From JAWXVD01 sp044425705 (lineage in GTDB: Bacteria; Bacillota; Clostridia; Lachnospirales; Lachnospiraceae), in contig JAWXVD010000052.1 in NCBI GenBank assembly GCA_044425705.1, positions 1 through 21,278 of the forward strand: a DNA stretch of 21,278 nt, read 5' to 3'. The position numbers and the translations under genes were made by a program. Every line of letters begins with the position of its first letter. Within the stretch, counting starts at the first letter, position 1. This document shows, one piece after another, positions 1-8,252 of the stretch. The notes under the pieces were generated by a model that saw only the letters and a list, made by a program, of their open reading frames with translations, searched no databases and was not told where the DNA came from.

Positions 1-108
1 TTCATAGGTGGGTATCATTAATGTGTTCTTCTCTCCACCAATTTTAGTTACAGGGTCTGTAAATAATCCATATCGCCCTGTAACACGAAATGTTATTTTA
101 TTCTCCAC
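1..108 (-). CDS. cas5c: Cas5, type I-C (partial, N-terminus only)
   Basis: Only the first 36 codons are inside the window; the gene runs off the left edge. It begins at a GTG (108-106) behind AAGGAGAGGA; the ATG two bases earlier is in a frame that stops after five codons. The visible protein starts VENKITFRVTGRYGLFTDPV and continues through a KIGGEK segment, which resembles the first strand and glycine-rich start of Cas5 RAMP proteins of type I-C systems. In I-C systems, which lack Cas6, Cas5 processes the crRNA and caps its 5' handle in Cascade. It follows cas3 after 25 bases in the same direction, which is the usual I-C order cas3-cas5-cas8c-cas7. Subtype is inferred from order and N-terminal similarity only. 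Confidence 0.8.
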   Translation of the reverse strand, partial: MENKITFRVTGRYGLFTDPVTKIGGEKNTLMIPTYE

Positions 109-133
109 ATTCCTCTCCTTTCTTGATTTTATT

Positions 134-2509
134 TTAGAACTCTATTATTTTTATCTCTTTTTCTCCTGTCACCCCTTTTTCACTTATATAATATTCTTCA
201 CTTAAAATATCAACTCCTTCCATTTTATTTGGAATGAATGCTTTTTTGTCACTGAGTTCATCATAAAAATTCTGATATATACTAATTGAGTATTTTTGCA
301 AGGTTTTAAGCACTTGATATTTTTCATTTACTGGTGCATTACTCAGCAATATTCCTACGGCATTCTTTGCTTCATCATTATATTGCACAATAATGGTTCT
401 AGTCATAGAATCTATCACCCGAAAATTTTTCCTTGCTTCCTCGAATTGTATGGTATAACTTAATTCGAAATTTTTTCGCCTTTTTTTTCTGGCTGTGTCA
501 TTTACTAATAATTCATAAATTGTACCGCCATTTTTTAGCGAGTACTTCATATTTTTATTCACTTCATCATCACCATAAAAACGGTTGTAATAGGATGCTA
601 TTGCCCTAGGCGATAATAAATCATATTGATAATTCTCAGGATTTAGTTTATATTGACAAAAAATATTTTGTGTATGACTCTGTCCTATTTTTACTTCCAA
701 TGAAGAATTTTCCTCTGCTGATTTTACAACATACACTTCACTGATATCTCGTTCCCCGTGACGATTTCCTCTCCCTGCTGCCTGTGCGATAGAGTCTAAA
801 TTAGCTAAACTTCTAATTACTTTTTCAAAACTGAGATCCACACCTGCCTCGATGAGTTGTGTACTGATACATATAATGGAACGATGCTCTTTTAATGCCA
901 TTTTAATGTCTGCAATTACTTTTTTACGATGTGCTGGACACATCCTTGTCGTTAATACATAAACATCCACGCCATCTAAACCGTATGCTTTTACTTCTTC
1001 ATAGATATTTAATACCACTTTCACTGTATTCATAATACACAACACACTTTGAGCTTCTTCCTTGATTTTTGCTACAAATTTTGTAATTTCATCTACTGTC
1101 ATTTCTTGCTGTGTCATATCAACTACTTTCATTCTTTTTAGGTTTTCAAAAAGCTGATCTACATGGGACATCAATTCTCCATTTATTTTCACCTTAAACT
1201 CTTCATTAATGTAAGAATAATTTGGCTGTGTCGCTGTACATAAAACACAGGTAGAATTACCTATTTTTGCCAAAAAATTTATACCTTGATAAAACAATGC
1301 TGTACACTTGATTGATAATGCTTGTATTTCATCAAATATAATTACTGCATTCTCAAATTGATGCATTTTGCGGATATTACCATTTCCCGTTGCAAACAAA
1401 ACATTTAAAAACTGCACCATTGTGGTAAATATAATAGGACTGTTAAATCGTTCCCCCAGAATTTCATATTCTTCATTTTTCGAATCATCCAGCACATTAG
1501 AATGAAATTCTAATAAATGTTCCTGACATCCCAAAGCCTTTCTCATTTCTTCTGCATTTTGTTCAATAATACTTGTATATGGCATAATGTAAATAATTCG
1601 TTTTTTCTTGTATTTTTTTGCATGATACAGAGCGAATCTCATGCTTGCTAATGTTTTTCCGCCTCCTGTTGGAACTGTTAATGTGTAAATACCCGCTTCT
1701 TTCTCTGCTGCCTCCTTACACTCCTGTGAAATAGTTTCTCTCATATCTTTCACTTTTTGTTCCAATAGGGAATTTGGTATTTTTTCATAAAACTCTAACA
1801 ATTTACTTTCCAGTCGTTGGGTATATATTTCCCACAATCTTTCAACCTCTACCTCTTGCTCTATATATCCCGATTCAAAACAATAGCTATCCAATCTATC
1901 TGCATCCACCAAACAACTATATATGTACTTGATAAGAAATCCTAACCCCATGCTAATGTTTGATCTGTACTCTTGAATAATCTTACCAATTTCTAAAACA
2001 GCCTTTTCAAACAATTCCATCATCTTTTTTTCAGGAAAGTCTTCAAAAAATCGTTTTCTTACCACTTCCAAATCTTCTTCTGTAACGCTAGCCATTCGTT
2101 TTATCAGCGGAATCTCATTTTCACTATTTAAGTTATTACACAAGCCCCCATGATGATAGCAAATAACTTCTGCAATAATATCTCTCGTCAGTCTTCTCAT
2201 CCCTGTCGCATCACCGAACTCTACAAAAAGATACTTTGCACCATACACCCCATGATCCACTTTTTTCACCTTAGAAAACCATTTGTCATATGTACCTTGT
2301 TTTGTTTCAAATTGTGCTTGGGTGATATAACGAGAAAAAGCATCGCTATACTTACCTCCGTCATGTAAAAATCCGCACAATTCACAGGTAGATTGCAAAC
2401 CTATTTCTTTTCCAAAATTCCCACAGTACTCTGATACTTTTATCAAATGTTCTTGTACTGTCTGTACTACCTCAGTATCATTGTTCAAAAATCTTGCTAT
2501 ATAAGTCAT
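134..2509 (-). CDS. cas3: CRISPR-associated helicase/nuclease Cas3 (HD plus DExH), type I-C
   Basis: This is the effector that is recruited by Cascade to unwind and degrade target DNA. The 791-residue protein has the full Cas3 layout. The N-terminal HD nuclease shows the LHDGGK motif near residue 50 and YHHGG near residue 120. The superfamily 2 helicase shows Walker A TVPTGGGKT (about 280), DEIQ as motif II (about 395), CTATQP as motif III, TQLIEAGVD as motif V and QAAGRGNRHG as motif VI. Length and domain order fit single-chain Cas3 of I-C systems, and no key residue looks lost. The ATG at 2509 has GGAGG eight bases upstream, and a consensus promoter lies about 90 bases upstream, so cas3 is probably the first gene of the operon. 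The cas5 start follows after 25 bases. Confidence 0.95.
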   Translation of the reverse strand: MTYIARFLNNDTEVVQTVQEHLIKVSEYCGNFGKEIGLQSTCELCGFLHDGGKYSDAFSRYITQAQFETKQGTYDKWFSKVKKVDHGVYGAKYLFVEFGDATGMRRLTRDIIAEVICYHHGGLCNNLNSENEIPLIKRMASVTEEDLEVVRKRFFEDFPEKKMMELFEKAVLEIGKIIQEYRSNISMGLGFLIKYIYSCLVDADRLDSYCFESGYIEQEVEVERLWEIYTQRLESKLLEFYEKIPNSLLEQKVKDMRETISQECKEAAEKEAGIYTLTVPTGGGKTLASMRFALYHAKKYKKKRIIYIMPYTSIIEQNAEEMRKALGCQEHLLEFHSNVLDDSKNEEYEILGERFNSPIIFTTMVQFLNVLFATGNGNIRKMHQFENAVIIFDEIQALSIKCTALFYQGINFLAKIGNSTCVLCTATQPNYSYINEEFKVKINGELMSHVDQLFENLKRMKVVDMTQQEMTVDEITKFVAKIKEEAQSVLCIMNTVKVVLNIYEEVKAYGLDGVDVYVLTTRMCPAHRKKVIADIKMALKEHRSIICISTQLIEAGVDLSFEKVIRSLANLDSIAQAAGRGNRHGERDISEVYVVKSAEENSSLEVKIGQSHTQNIFCQYKLNPENYQYDLLSPRAIASYYNRFYGDDEVNKNMKYSLKNGGTIYELLVNDTARKKRRKNFELSYTIQFEEARKNFRVIDSMTRTIIVQYNDEAKNAVGILLSNAPVNEKYQVLKTLQKYSISIYQNFYDELSDKKAFIPNKMEGVDILSEEYYISEKGVTGEKEIKIIEF

Positions 2510-2597
2510 ATAACAATCCTCCTTCGGTAACCATTTATCATCATAGTCTTTGATCTATATATCCAGCGATTCCTAGAGTATGTCTATTTTTCACTTA

Positions 2598-2626
2598 ATT
2601 GTAGTCCTTTATTTTTACATTGTCAA
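2598..2626 (-). promoter_or_regulatory. Sigma-A-type promoter of the cas operon
   Basis: Read on the minus strand: TTGACA at 2626-2621, a 17-base spacer, and TACAAT at 2603-2598. This is close to consensus with ideal spacing. Transcription would begin near 2591 and leave a leader of about 80 bases before cas3. No operator is obvious. Confidence 0.75.
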
Positions 2627-2928
2627 TATAATACAATATTTTATTATAGAACTATTCAAATTTTATCAAAATGAAAACTCTACTATTTGTAGAGCTTCCC
2701 ATCTTTCTTTTACAAGATTTTATTATATTTTCAATCCACATATTATTCCAACTACTTAGTCCCAAAATAATATGACCACAACCGAATACTAAAAAACGCC
2801 TGTCCCATCCTCTATTCACTACATTCATAGACTCAACATGCATTCCTTACCATTCCTTGCTCATATATATTATCTTCATAAGAATTAAACGTCAAGACCT
2901 TGCAAAGAATTTTCTTATAAAATTATAC

Positions 2929-3012
2929 TTAACATGCTTTTAATAACCTGGCCAAAGCACACTTACCTATCTCACCATAATTATGTGCAACAATATTCCT
3001 ATTATCCTGCAT
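2929..3012 (-). pseudogene. Deleted HEPN toxin (HepT-like) remnant
   Basis: A 27-codon reading frame starts at an ATG (3012-3010) that overlaps the stop of the MNT gene, as expected for a coupled toxin-antitoxin pair. It reads MQDNRNIVAHNYGEI and then an unrelated-looking tail to a stop at 2931-2929. The segment RNIVAHNY matches the R-x4-H-x-Y catalytic motif near the C-terminus of HepT-type HEPN ribonucleases, which are normally about 110-140 residues long. The start and the motif are kept while the roughly 80-90 residues between them are missing, so an internal deletion is the simplest explanation. It cannot fold as a HEPN domain and is probably inactive. The family assignment rests on the motif and on the MNT neighbour. 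Confidence 0.6.
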
Positions 3013-3304
3013 ATAGCATTACCTCATCCTTTTTAATTACTTTTGAAAAATTGTCATCCAAACTCTCCGTTGTTAAAATATCTACTTTCATTCGCAATGC
3101 TTCTTCTATTTCCGTGTAAAACCCACATAATGCAAACATACCCTTCAACTCACCTCTATCAATTCGCAAATCAATATCACTGTGGGAAGTATTCTCTCCA
3201 CGTGCAAAAGAACCAAATAAATACACACCCGAAACTTTGTATTTTATTGCAATAGGAGTTATTATTTCTTTTAATTCATCAATCGAATATTGCTCCTTTA
3301 CCAT
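3002..3304 (-). CDS. MNT-domain nucleotidyltransferase, MntA-like antitoxin
   Basis: A 100-residue minimal nucleotidyltransferase. The signature GVYLFGSFARG followed by SHSDIDLRID gives the GSxAR and DxD catalytic elements of the MNT family. In characterised HEPN-MNT modules the MntA partner adds AMP to a tyrosine in the R-x4-H-x-Y motif of HepT and so silences the RNase. The start at 3304 is chosen because GGAG lies six bases upstream; an in-frame ATG at 3328 has no ribosome binding site. It lies 47 bases after the lipoprotein stop on the same strand and may be co-transcribed with it. Its toxin partner, which overlaps the stop codon, is deleted, so this appears to be an orphan antitoxin. Confidence 0.85.
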   Translation of the reverse strand: MVKEQYSIDELKEIITPIAIKYKVSGVYLFGSFARGENTSHSDIDLRIDRGELKGMFALCGFYTEIEEALRMKVDILTTESLDDNFSKVIKKDEVMLYAG

Positions 3305-3351
3305 AACCTTCTCCATTTTTCTTTTCATTACACATCACAAAAACAACTCCC

Positions 3352-4407
3352 TTACACCAAATAAAGCACCAAACGTAATCCTGTCATTTCTTCTATTGCA
3401 TTCCTATTAAAATGATTATAGAAGTAATAACCCATAGGCGTTTTTACATTATCTTTCAAATAATAATACCCCTTATTTTCTCCGTAATCATAATCTGTAA
3501 AATCATAAGATATTTCATAACAAATATCATCTTTTCCAATAAAAGAATAATGCCAACAATCTCCTGTCACTTCAAATCCTTCACGAACCAGCACTTCATA
3601 AAAAGTACTAAAACTAACCCCATAGCTATATTTATTTGCGATAATATCATCATAATAGGTGATTTGTTCAAGTTCATATTCATCAAATTCCTCAGCTTCT
3701 CCGCGATAAATGCCAAGTCTATTATTATAATCTTCTAATATTTCTTCCAGTTCTTCCGCACTCAAATCATTGACTACATCATAGCGATAATCCAGTGCCG
3801 TGAGCATACAAATGGTTTTCATTTCTTCATAGGTTTTATCATAGGATGTCCTGCCCGAAATATCACCGGAATCCTCTATATATACAGAGACTGCATTTCT
3901 TAAGGGGTGCATATATTCAAGTTCATACCATATGGATAACCCTTGATACCCCAAATCAGAAAAAGATTCTTTTAAAAATTCTAATTCTTCATAACAGCTC
4001 TTCAGCTCTTCCAAATCTGCAAATTCCCCATTTATTCTACCAACATATAAACCATCTTCTATGCCTACATAGATGGACAAATATTGTAATTCTGGTAAAT
4101 CCTCATAAATAAAGGATAATACGGCTGCGTCATAATCATCCCATAAAGAATTAGAAACAGATTCCATCCCCCAATAAAAATCGTCAACAATGTGAAATAC
4201 CATTCCCGTATTAGAATCAGTAATATTCCATATGATATCTTCATACTTATCTTCTTCTATTCTTATAGAGGTCTCTTGGTCTACTTCAAATTTTGTAAGA
4301 CCAATATCTGATTTCACCTTATCTTTAATATCATTTTTATCATAGTCTTCCACACAAGCAGATAGTAATAGCATACAAATAACAACTAGAATTGATTTTT
4401 TTATCAT
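3352..4407 (-). CDS. Lipoprotein of unknown function
   Basis: A 351-residue protein with a typical lipoprotein signal: basic MIKKS, a hydrophobic stretch, and the lipobox LLSAC with the lipidated cysteine at position 18. The mature protein is strongly acidic and rich in Asp, Glu and Tyr, with no recognised catalytic motif. After processing it should sit on the outer face of the cytoplasmic membrane. AAGGAG lies seven bases before the ATG. The C-terminus has several aromatic residues (GYYFYNHFN). I do not recognise the family. It lies just upstream of the MNT antitoxin on the same strand, but nothing ties the two functions together. Confidence 0.8.
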   Translation of the reverse strand: MIKKSILVVICMLLLSACVEDYDKNDIKDKVKSDIGLTKFEVDQETSIRIEEDKYEDIIWNITDSNTGMVFHIVDDFYWGMESVSNSLWDDYDAAVLSFIYEDLPELQYLSIYVGIEDGLYVGRINGEFADLEELKSCYEELEFLKESFSDLGYQGLSIWYELEYMHPLRNAVSVYIEDSGDISGRTSYDKTYEEMKTICMLTALDYRYDVVNDLSAEELEEILEDYNNRLGIYRGEAEEFDEYELEQITYYDDIIANKYSYGVSFSTFYEVLVREGFEVTGDCWHYSFIGKDDICYEISYDFTDYDYGENKGYYYLKDNVKTPMGYYFYNHFNRNAIEEMTGLRLVLYLV

Positions 4408-4425
4408 AGGCGCTCTCCTTGAATG

Positions 4426-4453
4426 TTACTTTTCACTACACCGTAAAAAGTAA
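4426..4453. repeat. Inverted repeat in the lipoprotein leader
   Basis: TTACTTTT (4426-4433) and AAAAGTAA (4446-4453) form a perfect 8-bp dyad with a 12-base loop. The heptamer CCTTGAA occurs on both sides of it (about 4417 and 4455). It lies 20-45 bases upstream of the lipoprotein ATG and could be an operator or a leader hairpin. No T-run follows, so a terminator is unlikely. Confidence 0.4.
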
Positions 4454-4546
4454 TCCTTGAATCTCCCTCAATACTAAGATTTATTCATTTTGATCTTCTA
4501 ATACAGCGACATTTATCTTATAAGAAGACCTTCTGGCTACCACACA

Positions 4547-5809
4547 TTAGCCCTGGCTCTCTTCGTCATAGCTTGCAATAGCTTTCACTCTTAAAACAAG
4601 CGCCGCCGATAAAGAAAAAATGATAATATTAAAGAAAAATGGATACATATGATTCACTTCAAACATCTTACCTACAATATATCCAAAAGGTGCTGAGATA
4701 GCGATCATTCCTGCATTAAAGATTGCAAATATGCGGGAACGTTCTTTTATTTCCACATAAAATGCCATAAGGGCATCTTTTCTTGGTGAAATAATGGCAT
4801 AAGCCATGGCTTCCAAAATAGTATATATCACCACTAGTAGTAGATTCTTTTCTGGAGCTAACAGCAAAACCACGTGACTCAAAAAGTATAATAAAAATCC
4901 CACTAATAAGGAATTTTTCATTTTCAGACGGTTCACTGCATTTTGTAACAAACCCACGAAAACAAGCATAATCAAGGTACGAATCATAGGGAACACTGCT
5001 ACCACTTGATCTGCCAACTGTAACTCTTGGGTAATATATAGAGAAAAGAAGCTGTTGGTAGTAATCAATATAATATTGGTCAATCCCATAAACAATACGA
5101 CAAATAACATGCGACTTGATTTCAGAATTTTACCAAATACTTCTCCATACCCCTTCATCAAATCTAAATAAGATACATCTTTTGTCTCAAGCATACGTTG
5201 CTGACCCATGATAGTTTCATTTCCAAATATATATAATAGAAAGAACTTGATTCCCATGGAAATTCCTGAAATCAAATAAATAATAGACACTACCTGTACA
5301 ACAGAGTGCTTATCAACAAAATAAATGGCAATGGGTGAAAAAAACACCGATAGCATACCGCACAGATGAATCAAAGTATAGGCATTGGTCAAATGTTTAT
5401 TGGGACAATCTTCAATAAACAAACAATTCCATGATGCATTGGTGATTTGGAAACTTGCATTAATTACCGCTGCTGCAAGAAACCACCAAAAATTCTGGGC
5501 AAAAGCCCAAATCAAACAAGGTATTGTCCATGAAATAAAATCAAATATTAAAGTAGTCTTTCTTCTGCCTAATTTATCAGTAATAATTCCACCTAATAGT
5601 GAAAAAAACACCTGCAAGAAAAATCCCACCGATATGGTTATTCCAATTTGTTCACTCGTCAGCCCCAGTTGATACATATAAAGAGATGCAAATGGTGTAA
5701 ACAGTGCATAGGGGATATACCATAATGGTTCTGTCATAATAGACCATTTAGGGTTTCCTTTTAACTCCAAAAACGTATGAATCAAATCGTGATTTTTTAA
5801 TTTATGCAT
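4547..5809 (-). CDS. Major facilitator superfamily transporter
   Basis: A polytopic membrane protein of about 420 residues with roughly 12 hydrophobic segments, the normal MFS size. After the second segment it carries GGIITDKLGRRKT, the MFS motif A loop (G-x3-D-x2-G-R-R). The protein opens with a soluble stretch ending in a hydrophobic PYALFTPFASLYMY segment and terminates in a short hydrophilic tail. Substrate cannot be read from sequence; the family includes drug and sugar exporters. The ATG at 5821 has GAGGGG directly abutting it, too close for initiation; the ATG at 5809, twelve bases from GAGGGG, is preferred, although neither is ideal. It has its own extended -10 promoter and appears monocistronic. 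Confidence 0.85.
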   Translation of the reverse strand: MHKLKNHDLIHTFLELKGNPKWSIMTEPLWYIPYALFTPFASLYMYQLGLTSEQIGITISVGFFLQVFFSLLGGIITDKLGRRKTTLIFDFISWTIPCLIWAFAQNFWWFLAAAVINASFQITNASWNCLFIEDCPNKHLTNAYTLIHLCGMLSVFFSPIAIYFVDKHSVVQVVSIIYLISGISMGIKFFLLYIFGNETIMGQQRMLETKDVSYLDLMKGYGEVFGKILKSSRMLFVVLFMGLTNIILITTNSFFSLYITQELQLADQVVAVFPMIRTLIMLVFVGLLQNAVNRLKMKNSLLVGFLLYFLSHVVLLLAPEKNLLLVVIYTILEAMAYAIISPRKDALMAFYVEIKERSRIFAIFNAGMIAISAPFGYIVGKMFEVNHMYPFFFNIIIFSLSAALVLRVKAIASYDEESQG

Positions 5810-5859
5810 ACTAGCACCCATCCCCTCACCAGCCTTTTTCTTTCAGACTGCATTCCACT

Positions 5860-5887
5860 AGTATAACATGAATTTCTTATTTTGCAA
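5860..5887 (-). promoter_or_regulatory. Extended -10 promoter of the MFS gene
   Basis: On the minus strand: TTGCAA at 5887-5882, a 16-base spacer ending in TGT, and TATACT at 5865-5860, giving the extended -10 TGTTATACT. The transcript would start near 5853, about 44 bases before the preferred ATG. Confidence 0.65.
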
Positions 5888-5914
5888 TGAAATATCTACT
5901 AATTCACCTCACTC

Positions 5915-6334
5915 TTATAAATCTTCATTTTCTTCGTCTACCACTCCTTCCTCTTCATCTGCATACCAGTCATCCTCCATCAACGCTATAATGATAATTT
6001 TTAAATCTTCTGACATTTCAGGTCTCATAAATGCTTGTTTAAAATCACGTAAATGTATTTTGATAATCTGCCTTACTGCAAAAAAATCATGATCCGCTAC
6101 ATAAGGAATTAATAAATTTCCAAGGTTGAACTCAATACTATCTTTTTTTCTCATATTAATGTTTCTAATATCTGTAACCCAATCTAACAATTCCATCCAA
6201 ATAAATCCCATATTACTAAATCTAGGATTGCCCGTATATGGAATGTAAACAATATGTCCATCTCCCCATGTACATTCCGAAATATCTGGTGGCTCATATT
6301 TGGGAAATCTTTTAAATTTTTCTCTATCTTTCAT
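5915..6334 (-). CDS. Hypothetical protein with acidic C-terminus
   Basis: A soluble protein of 139 residues with no signal peptide or membrane segment. It starts MKDREKFKRFPKYEPPD, has a central aromatic region (GFIWMELLDWV), and ends in a strongly acidic tail (ADEEEGVVDEENEDL). AAGGAGGG lies eight bases before the ATG. I do not recognise the family. Single-copy acidic proteins of this size are often antitoxins or immunity proteins, but no partner gene is beside it: the kinase upstream is cut off by a terminator and the MFS gene downstream has its own promoter. Confidence 0.7.
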   Translation of the reverse strand: MKDREKFKRFPKYEPPDISECTWGDGHIVYIPYTGNPRFSNMGFIWMELLDWVTDIRNINMRKKDSIEFNLGNLLIPYVADHDFFAVRQIIKIHLRDFKQAFMRPEMSEDLKIIIIALMEDDWYADEEEGVVDEENEDL

Positions 6335-6361
6335 CCTCGTGTCCCTCCTTCTATATAAAAC

Positions 6362-6390
6362 AAGAACAGAAGTCCTCCACTCCTGCTCTT
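6362..6390 (-). terminator. Rho-independent terminator of the GHKL kinase gene
   Basis: Read on minus, a 12-bp stem (AAGAGCAGGAGT pairing with ACTTCTGTTCTT, with two G-U pairs) encloses a GGAGG loop and is followed by GTTTTATATAG. It lies between the kinase stop (6466) and the next start (6334), so it closes the kinase transcript. On plus the stem carries two A-C mismatches, followed by ATTTTT. Confidence 0.7.
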
Positions 6391-6465
6391 ATTTTTCCTT
6401 TGCTCCCATATTCGTTCCGATTCTTCATTTTCAATAATTTTTAATCTTCACACTCCTTTCTTCCT

Positions 6466-7845
6466 CTAATTTTCCCACCTTAAATCTGCTATTTCACATC
6501 TTCTCGGTGTGTGTATTTGATACACATTTTTATGGTCAAATATAATGGCTAAACTTTTTGCAAAAGAATGATTCCCCGCTTCAAACTCTTCTAGTCTAAC
6601 TGACGCTTCCATTTTATCTACATAGCCCACTAGGTCAGCTAAACCATATCCAGTTCCACCCGTGGTTATTCCTACACTCCCAAAAGAGTTTAGCACTTTC
6701 ACTGGAAAGTCCGCTCCATTATCGTAAACCACCACTTCTAAAACGCCTTCTCTTTTGCACCCCAACACTAAAAGCACCTCGCCTGTTATGGGTGCTGTGC
6801 TTCGCTCAATAGCTCGGAATGCATTACGTATCATATCTCCAATGAGACGCTGTAAATGCAATTGACTAATTCCTAATTTTTCTATATCTTCATCTATTGG
6901 TCTTGATACAAATATATCAAAATTGATGCCTTTATCTACTGCCTCTTGTAAAAAGAGTAGCAATTGTCTATCTAATATTTGAAGACCTGTGCTACAGAAG
7001 TTTTTTAGCAACATATCATCTTGCTCCGTTTCCTGCATCTGGTCTTGGTACAATCTCTGTACTTCTTTTAATAAGACACGCGTATCAGCATCTGTTATTT
7101 TTCTATTTTCTGTTATATCCACCAGCAATGAAACTAAGGCTGGCATGACTTCTTTCGATTTATGTAATCTAGCTGCTAGCTGTTTATTTTCAGCTTGTAT
7201 TGCTAATTTTTCTTGGTGGAGTTTGTATTTGTTTGTTAGGTATAGGGTTAGGAAGATGAGGAGAAGGATTGTTCCAAATGTTGCTATGGTTCTCAAAATC
7301 ACTATATCTAACTCATCCGTATTCTCTGCATAAACACTCATATTTTTCATAAATATATACACTGTAGTAATAATATAACCTATTATACTTTGATATTTAT
7401 ATATTTTAATATGCCTATTTTTTCTTCTCAACTCAATATAGCTATAACACAATATTATCCTAATAACATCAATAAGAATATAGTAATTCTGAATTCTTTT
7501 ATTACTAGAAAACTCAACAGCAACAATACACAATGATATTATAATTGCACCTAGTTCATTAAGACCTCGACACAGAAATCCACAATATACGCTTTGATAT
7601 ATATCTAAACAAAATATTTTCTTTAGTGCTATACTGATAAGAACTACTTCCCCTACACAATACAGAAAATAAATATCTGCCAAATCAAAATTTGTAAAAC
7701 ATCCAAGAATGATATCCATTATAAATAAAATAGTAAAACATGTATATATTTTGCAACGCGTAAATTTTTTGGCTTCTTTTAACAATATTTCACTATAAAT
7801 ACACCATTTTACTAATTTACTTATAATATTAAAAAAATAAATCAT
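6466..7845 (-). CDS. GHKL (AgrC-like) membrane sensor histidine kinase
   Basis: A 459-residue sensor kinase. Residues 30-205 hold about six hydrophobic segments, as in AgrC-type receptors of peptide signals. A helical linker with H228 (LHKSKEVMPALVSLL) follows; this His could be the phospho-acceptor but the usual HDxxN pattern is absent. The ATP-binding domain shows the N box DMIRNAFRAI (337-346), G1 VYDNG (373-377) and G2 GTGYGL (397-402). AAAGGA stands seven bases before the ATG. The upstream gene on the same strand is a Spo0A-type response regulator, the likely partner, and a 17-codon ORF lies 57 bases before the kinase start. A block of C-ending codons around 7211-7275 is unlike the rest of the gene. 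Confidence 0.88.
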   Translation of the reverse strand: MIYFFNIISKLVKWCIYSEILLKEAKKFTRCKIYTCFTILFIMDIILGCFTNFDLADIYFLYCVGEVVLISIALKKIFCLDIYQSVYCGFLCRGLNELGAIIISLCIVAVEFSSNKRIQNYYILIDVIRIILCYSYIELRRKNRHIKIYKYQSIIGYIITTVYIFMKNMSVYAENTDELDIVILRTIATFGTILLLIFLTLYLTNKYKLHQEKLAIQAENKQLAARLHKSKEVMPALVSLLVDITENRKITDADTRVLLKEVQRLYQDQMQETEQDDMLLKNFCSTGLQILDRQLLLFLQEAVDKGINFDIFVSRPIDEDIEKLGISQLHLQRLIGDMIRNAFRAIERSTAPITGEVLLVLGCKREGVLEVVVYDNGADFPVKVLNSFGSVGITTGGTGYGLADLVGYVDKMEASVRLEEFEAGNHSFAKSLAIIFDHKNVYQIHTPRRCEIADLRWEN

Positions 7846-7902
7846 TATATATCCTTTCTATGGTTCACGCAATCTCAAGAATGGATATATAATTGCCCCA
7901 TT

Positions 7903-7956
7903 CTAACAACTTGCTTGTATTAACAATTCGCACCATCTATTAAGAAAATCTAACAT
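7903..7956 (-). CDS. Possible 17-residue peptide gene before the kinase
   Basis: The ORF reads MLDFLNRWCELLIQASC. It has a strong ribosome binding site, GGAGG eight bases before the ATG; an ATG six bases earlier is too close to that site. The peptide is short, amphipathic and has two cysteines (positions 9 and 17). Peptide signals or leader peptides are commonly encoded beside AgrC-like kinases, so it could be a pheromone precursor. It could equally be a translated leader that controls the kinase. No AgrB-like protease or exporter is in the window. Evidence is limited to the RBS, the position and the composition. Confidence 0.4.
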   Translation of the reverse strand: MLDFLNRWCELLIQASC

Positions 7957-7986
7957 CTCCATGTCCTCCCTTCCTTGTTTTTTCAA

Positions 7987-7995
7987 AATATAACA
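7987..7995 (-). promoter_or_regulatory. Extended -10 element for the peptide/kinase transcript
   Basis: On minus, TGTTATATT gives a TG-extended -10 (TATATT at 7992-7987), with transcription expected near 7980, about 25 bases before the small ORF. No good -35 is found 17 bases upstream (CTGAGA), which suggests activator dependence. The phased TCGA sites lie at about -57 to -80. The region 7970-8005 can also fold into an imperfect hairpin (CTTCC...GGAAG arms) next to the small ORF's ribosome binding site. Confidence 0.4.
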
Positions 7996-8036
7996 AGAAA
8001 GGAAGTCTTTCTCAGTTGTCTGAACTCCCGAGAAAT

Positions 8037-8060
8037 GTCGATTTTAGTCGAAAAAGTCGA
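8037..8060. promoter_or_regulatory. Three phased GTCGA sites upstream of the kinase
   Basis: GTCGA occurs at 8037, 8047 and 8056, spaced 10 and 9 bases apart on one face of the helix. The Spo0A box is TGTCGAA-like, and Spo0A dimers bind such boxes about one helical turn apart. The neighbouring regulator has a Spo0A-type DNA-binding domain, so these are likely its sites, inferred to control the peptide/kinase promoter. Confidence 0.55.
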
Positions 8061-8252
8061 TTGAAAATCTACCTTTTCTTTATGACACGAAGATGGTTCT
8101 TCCTAATTTTCTCCCCTTATCTATCAGTGCCTTTTCTAAATAAGCCCGTAAAATCAAGGTTTTTTGACAATCTTTTACAAACGAAGATTATCACAATTAT
8201 GATAAGGGAAGAATTCTATCTATTTAATTTTCAATAATATGTAAACCAAAAG

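Noticed and set aside
2652..2843. Minus-strand ORF of 63 codons between the HEPN remnant and the cas promoter
   Set aside because: It has a passable ribosome binding site but no recognisable motif, odd composition, and overlaps nothing conserved that I can see. It could be relic DNA, so I did not call it a gene.
8016..8237. Plus-strand ORF of 73 codons in the regulator-kinase gap
   Set aside because: It starts at TTG, has an unlikely composition (many Phe, Arg, Ile), and runs through the phased TCGA sites. It is more likely control DNA than a gene, although AAAGGAAG lies ten bases upstream.
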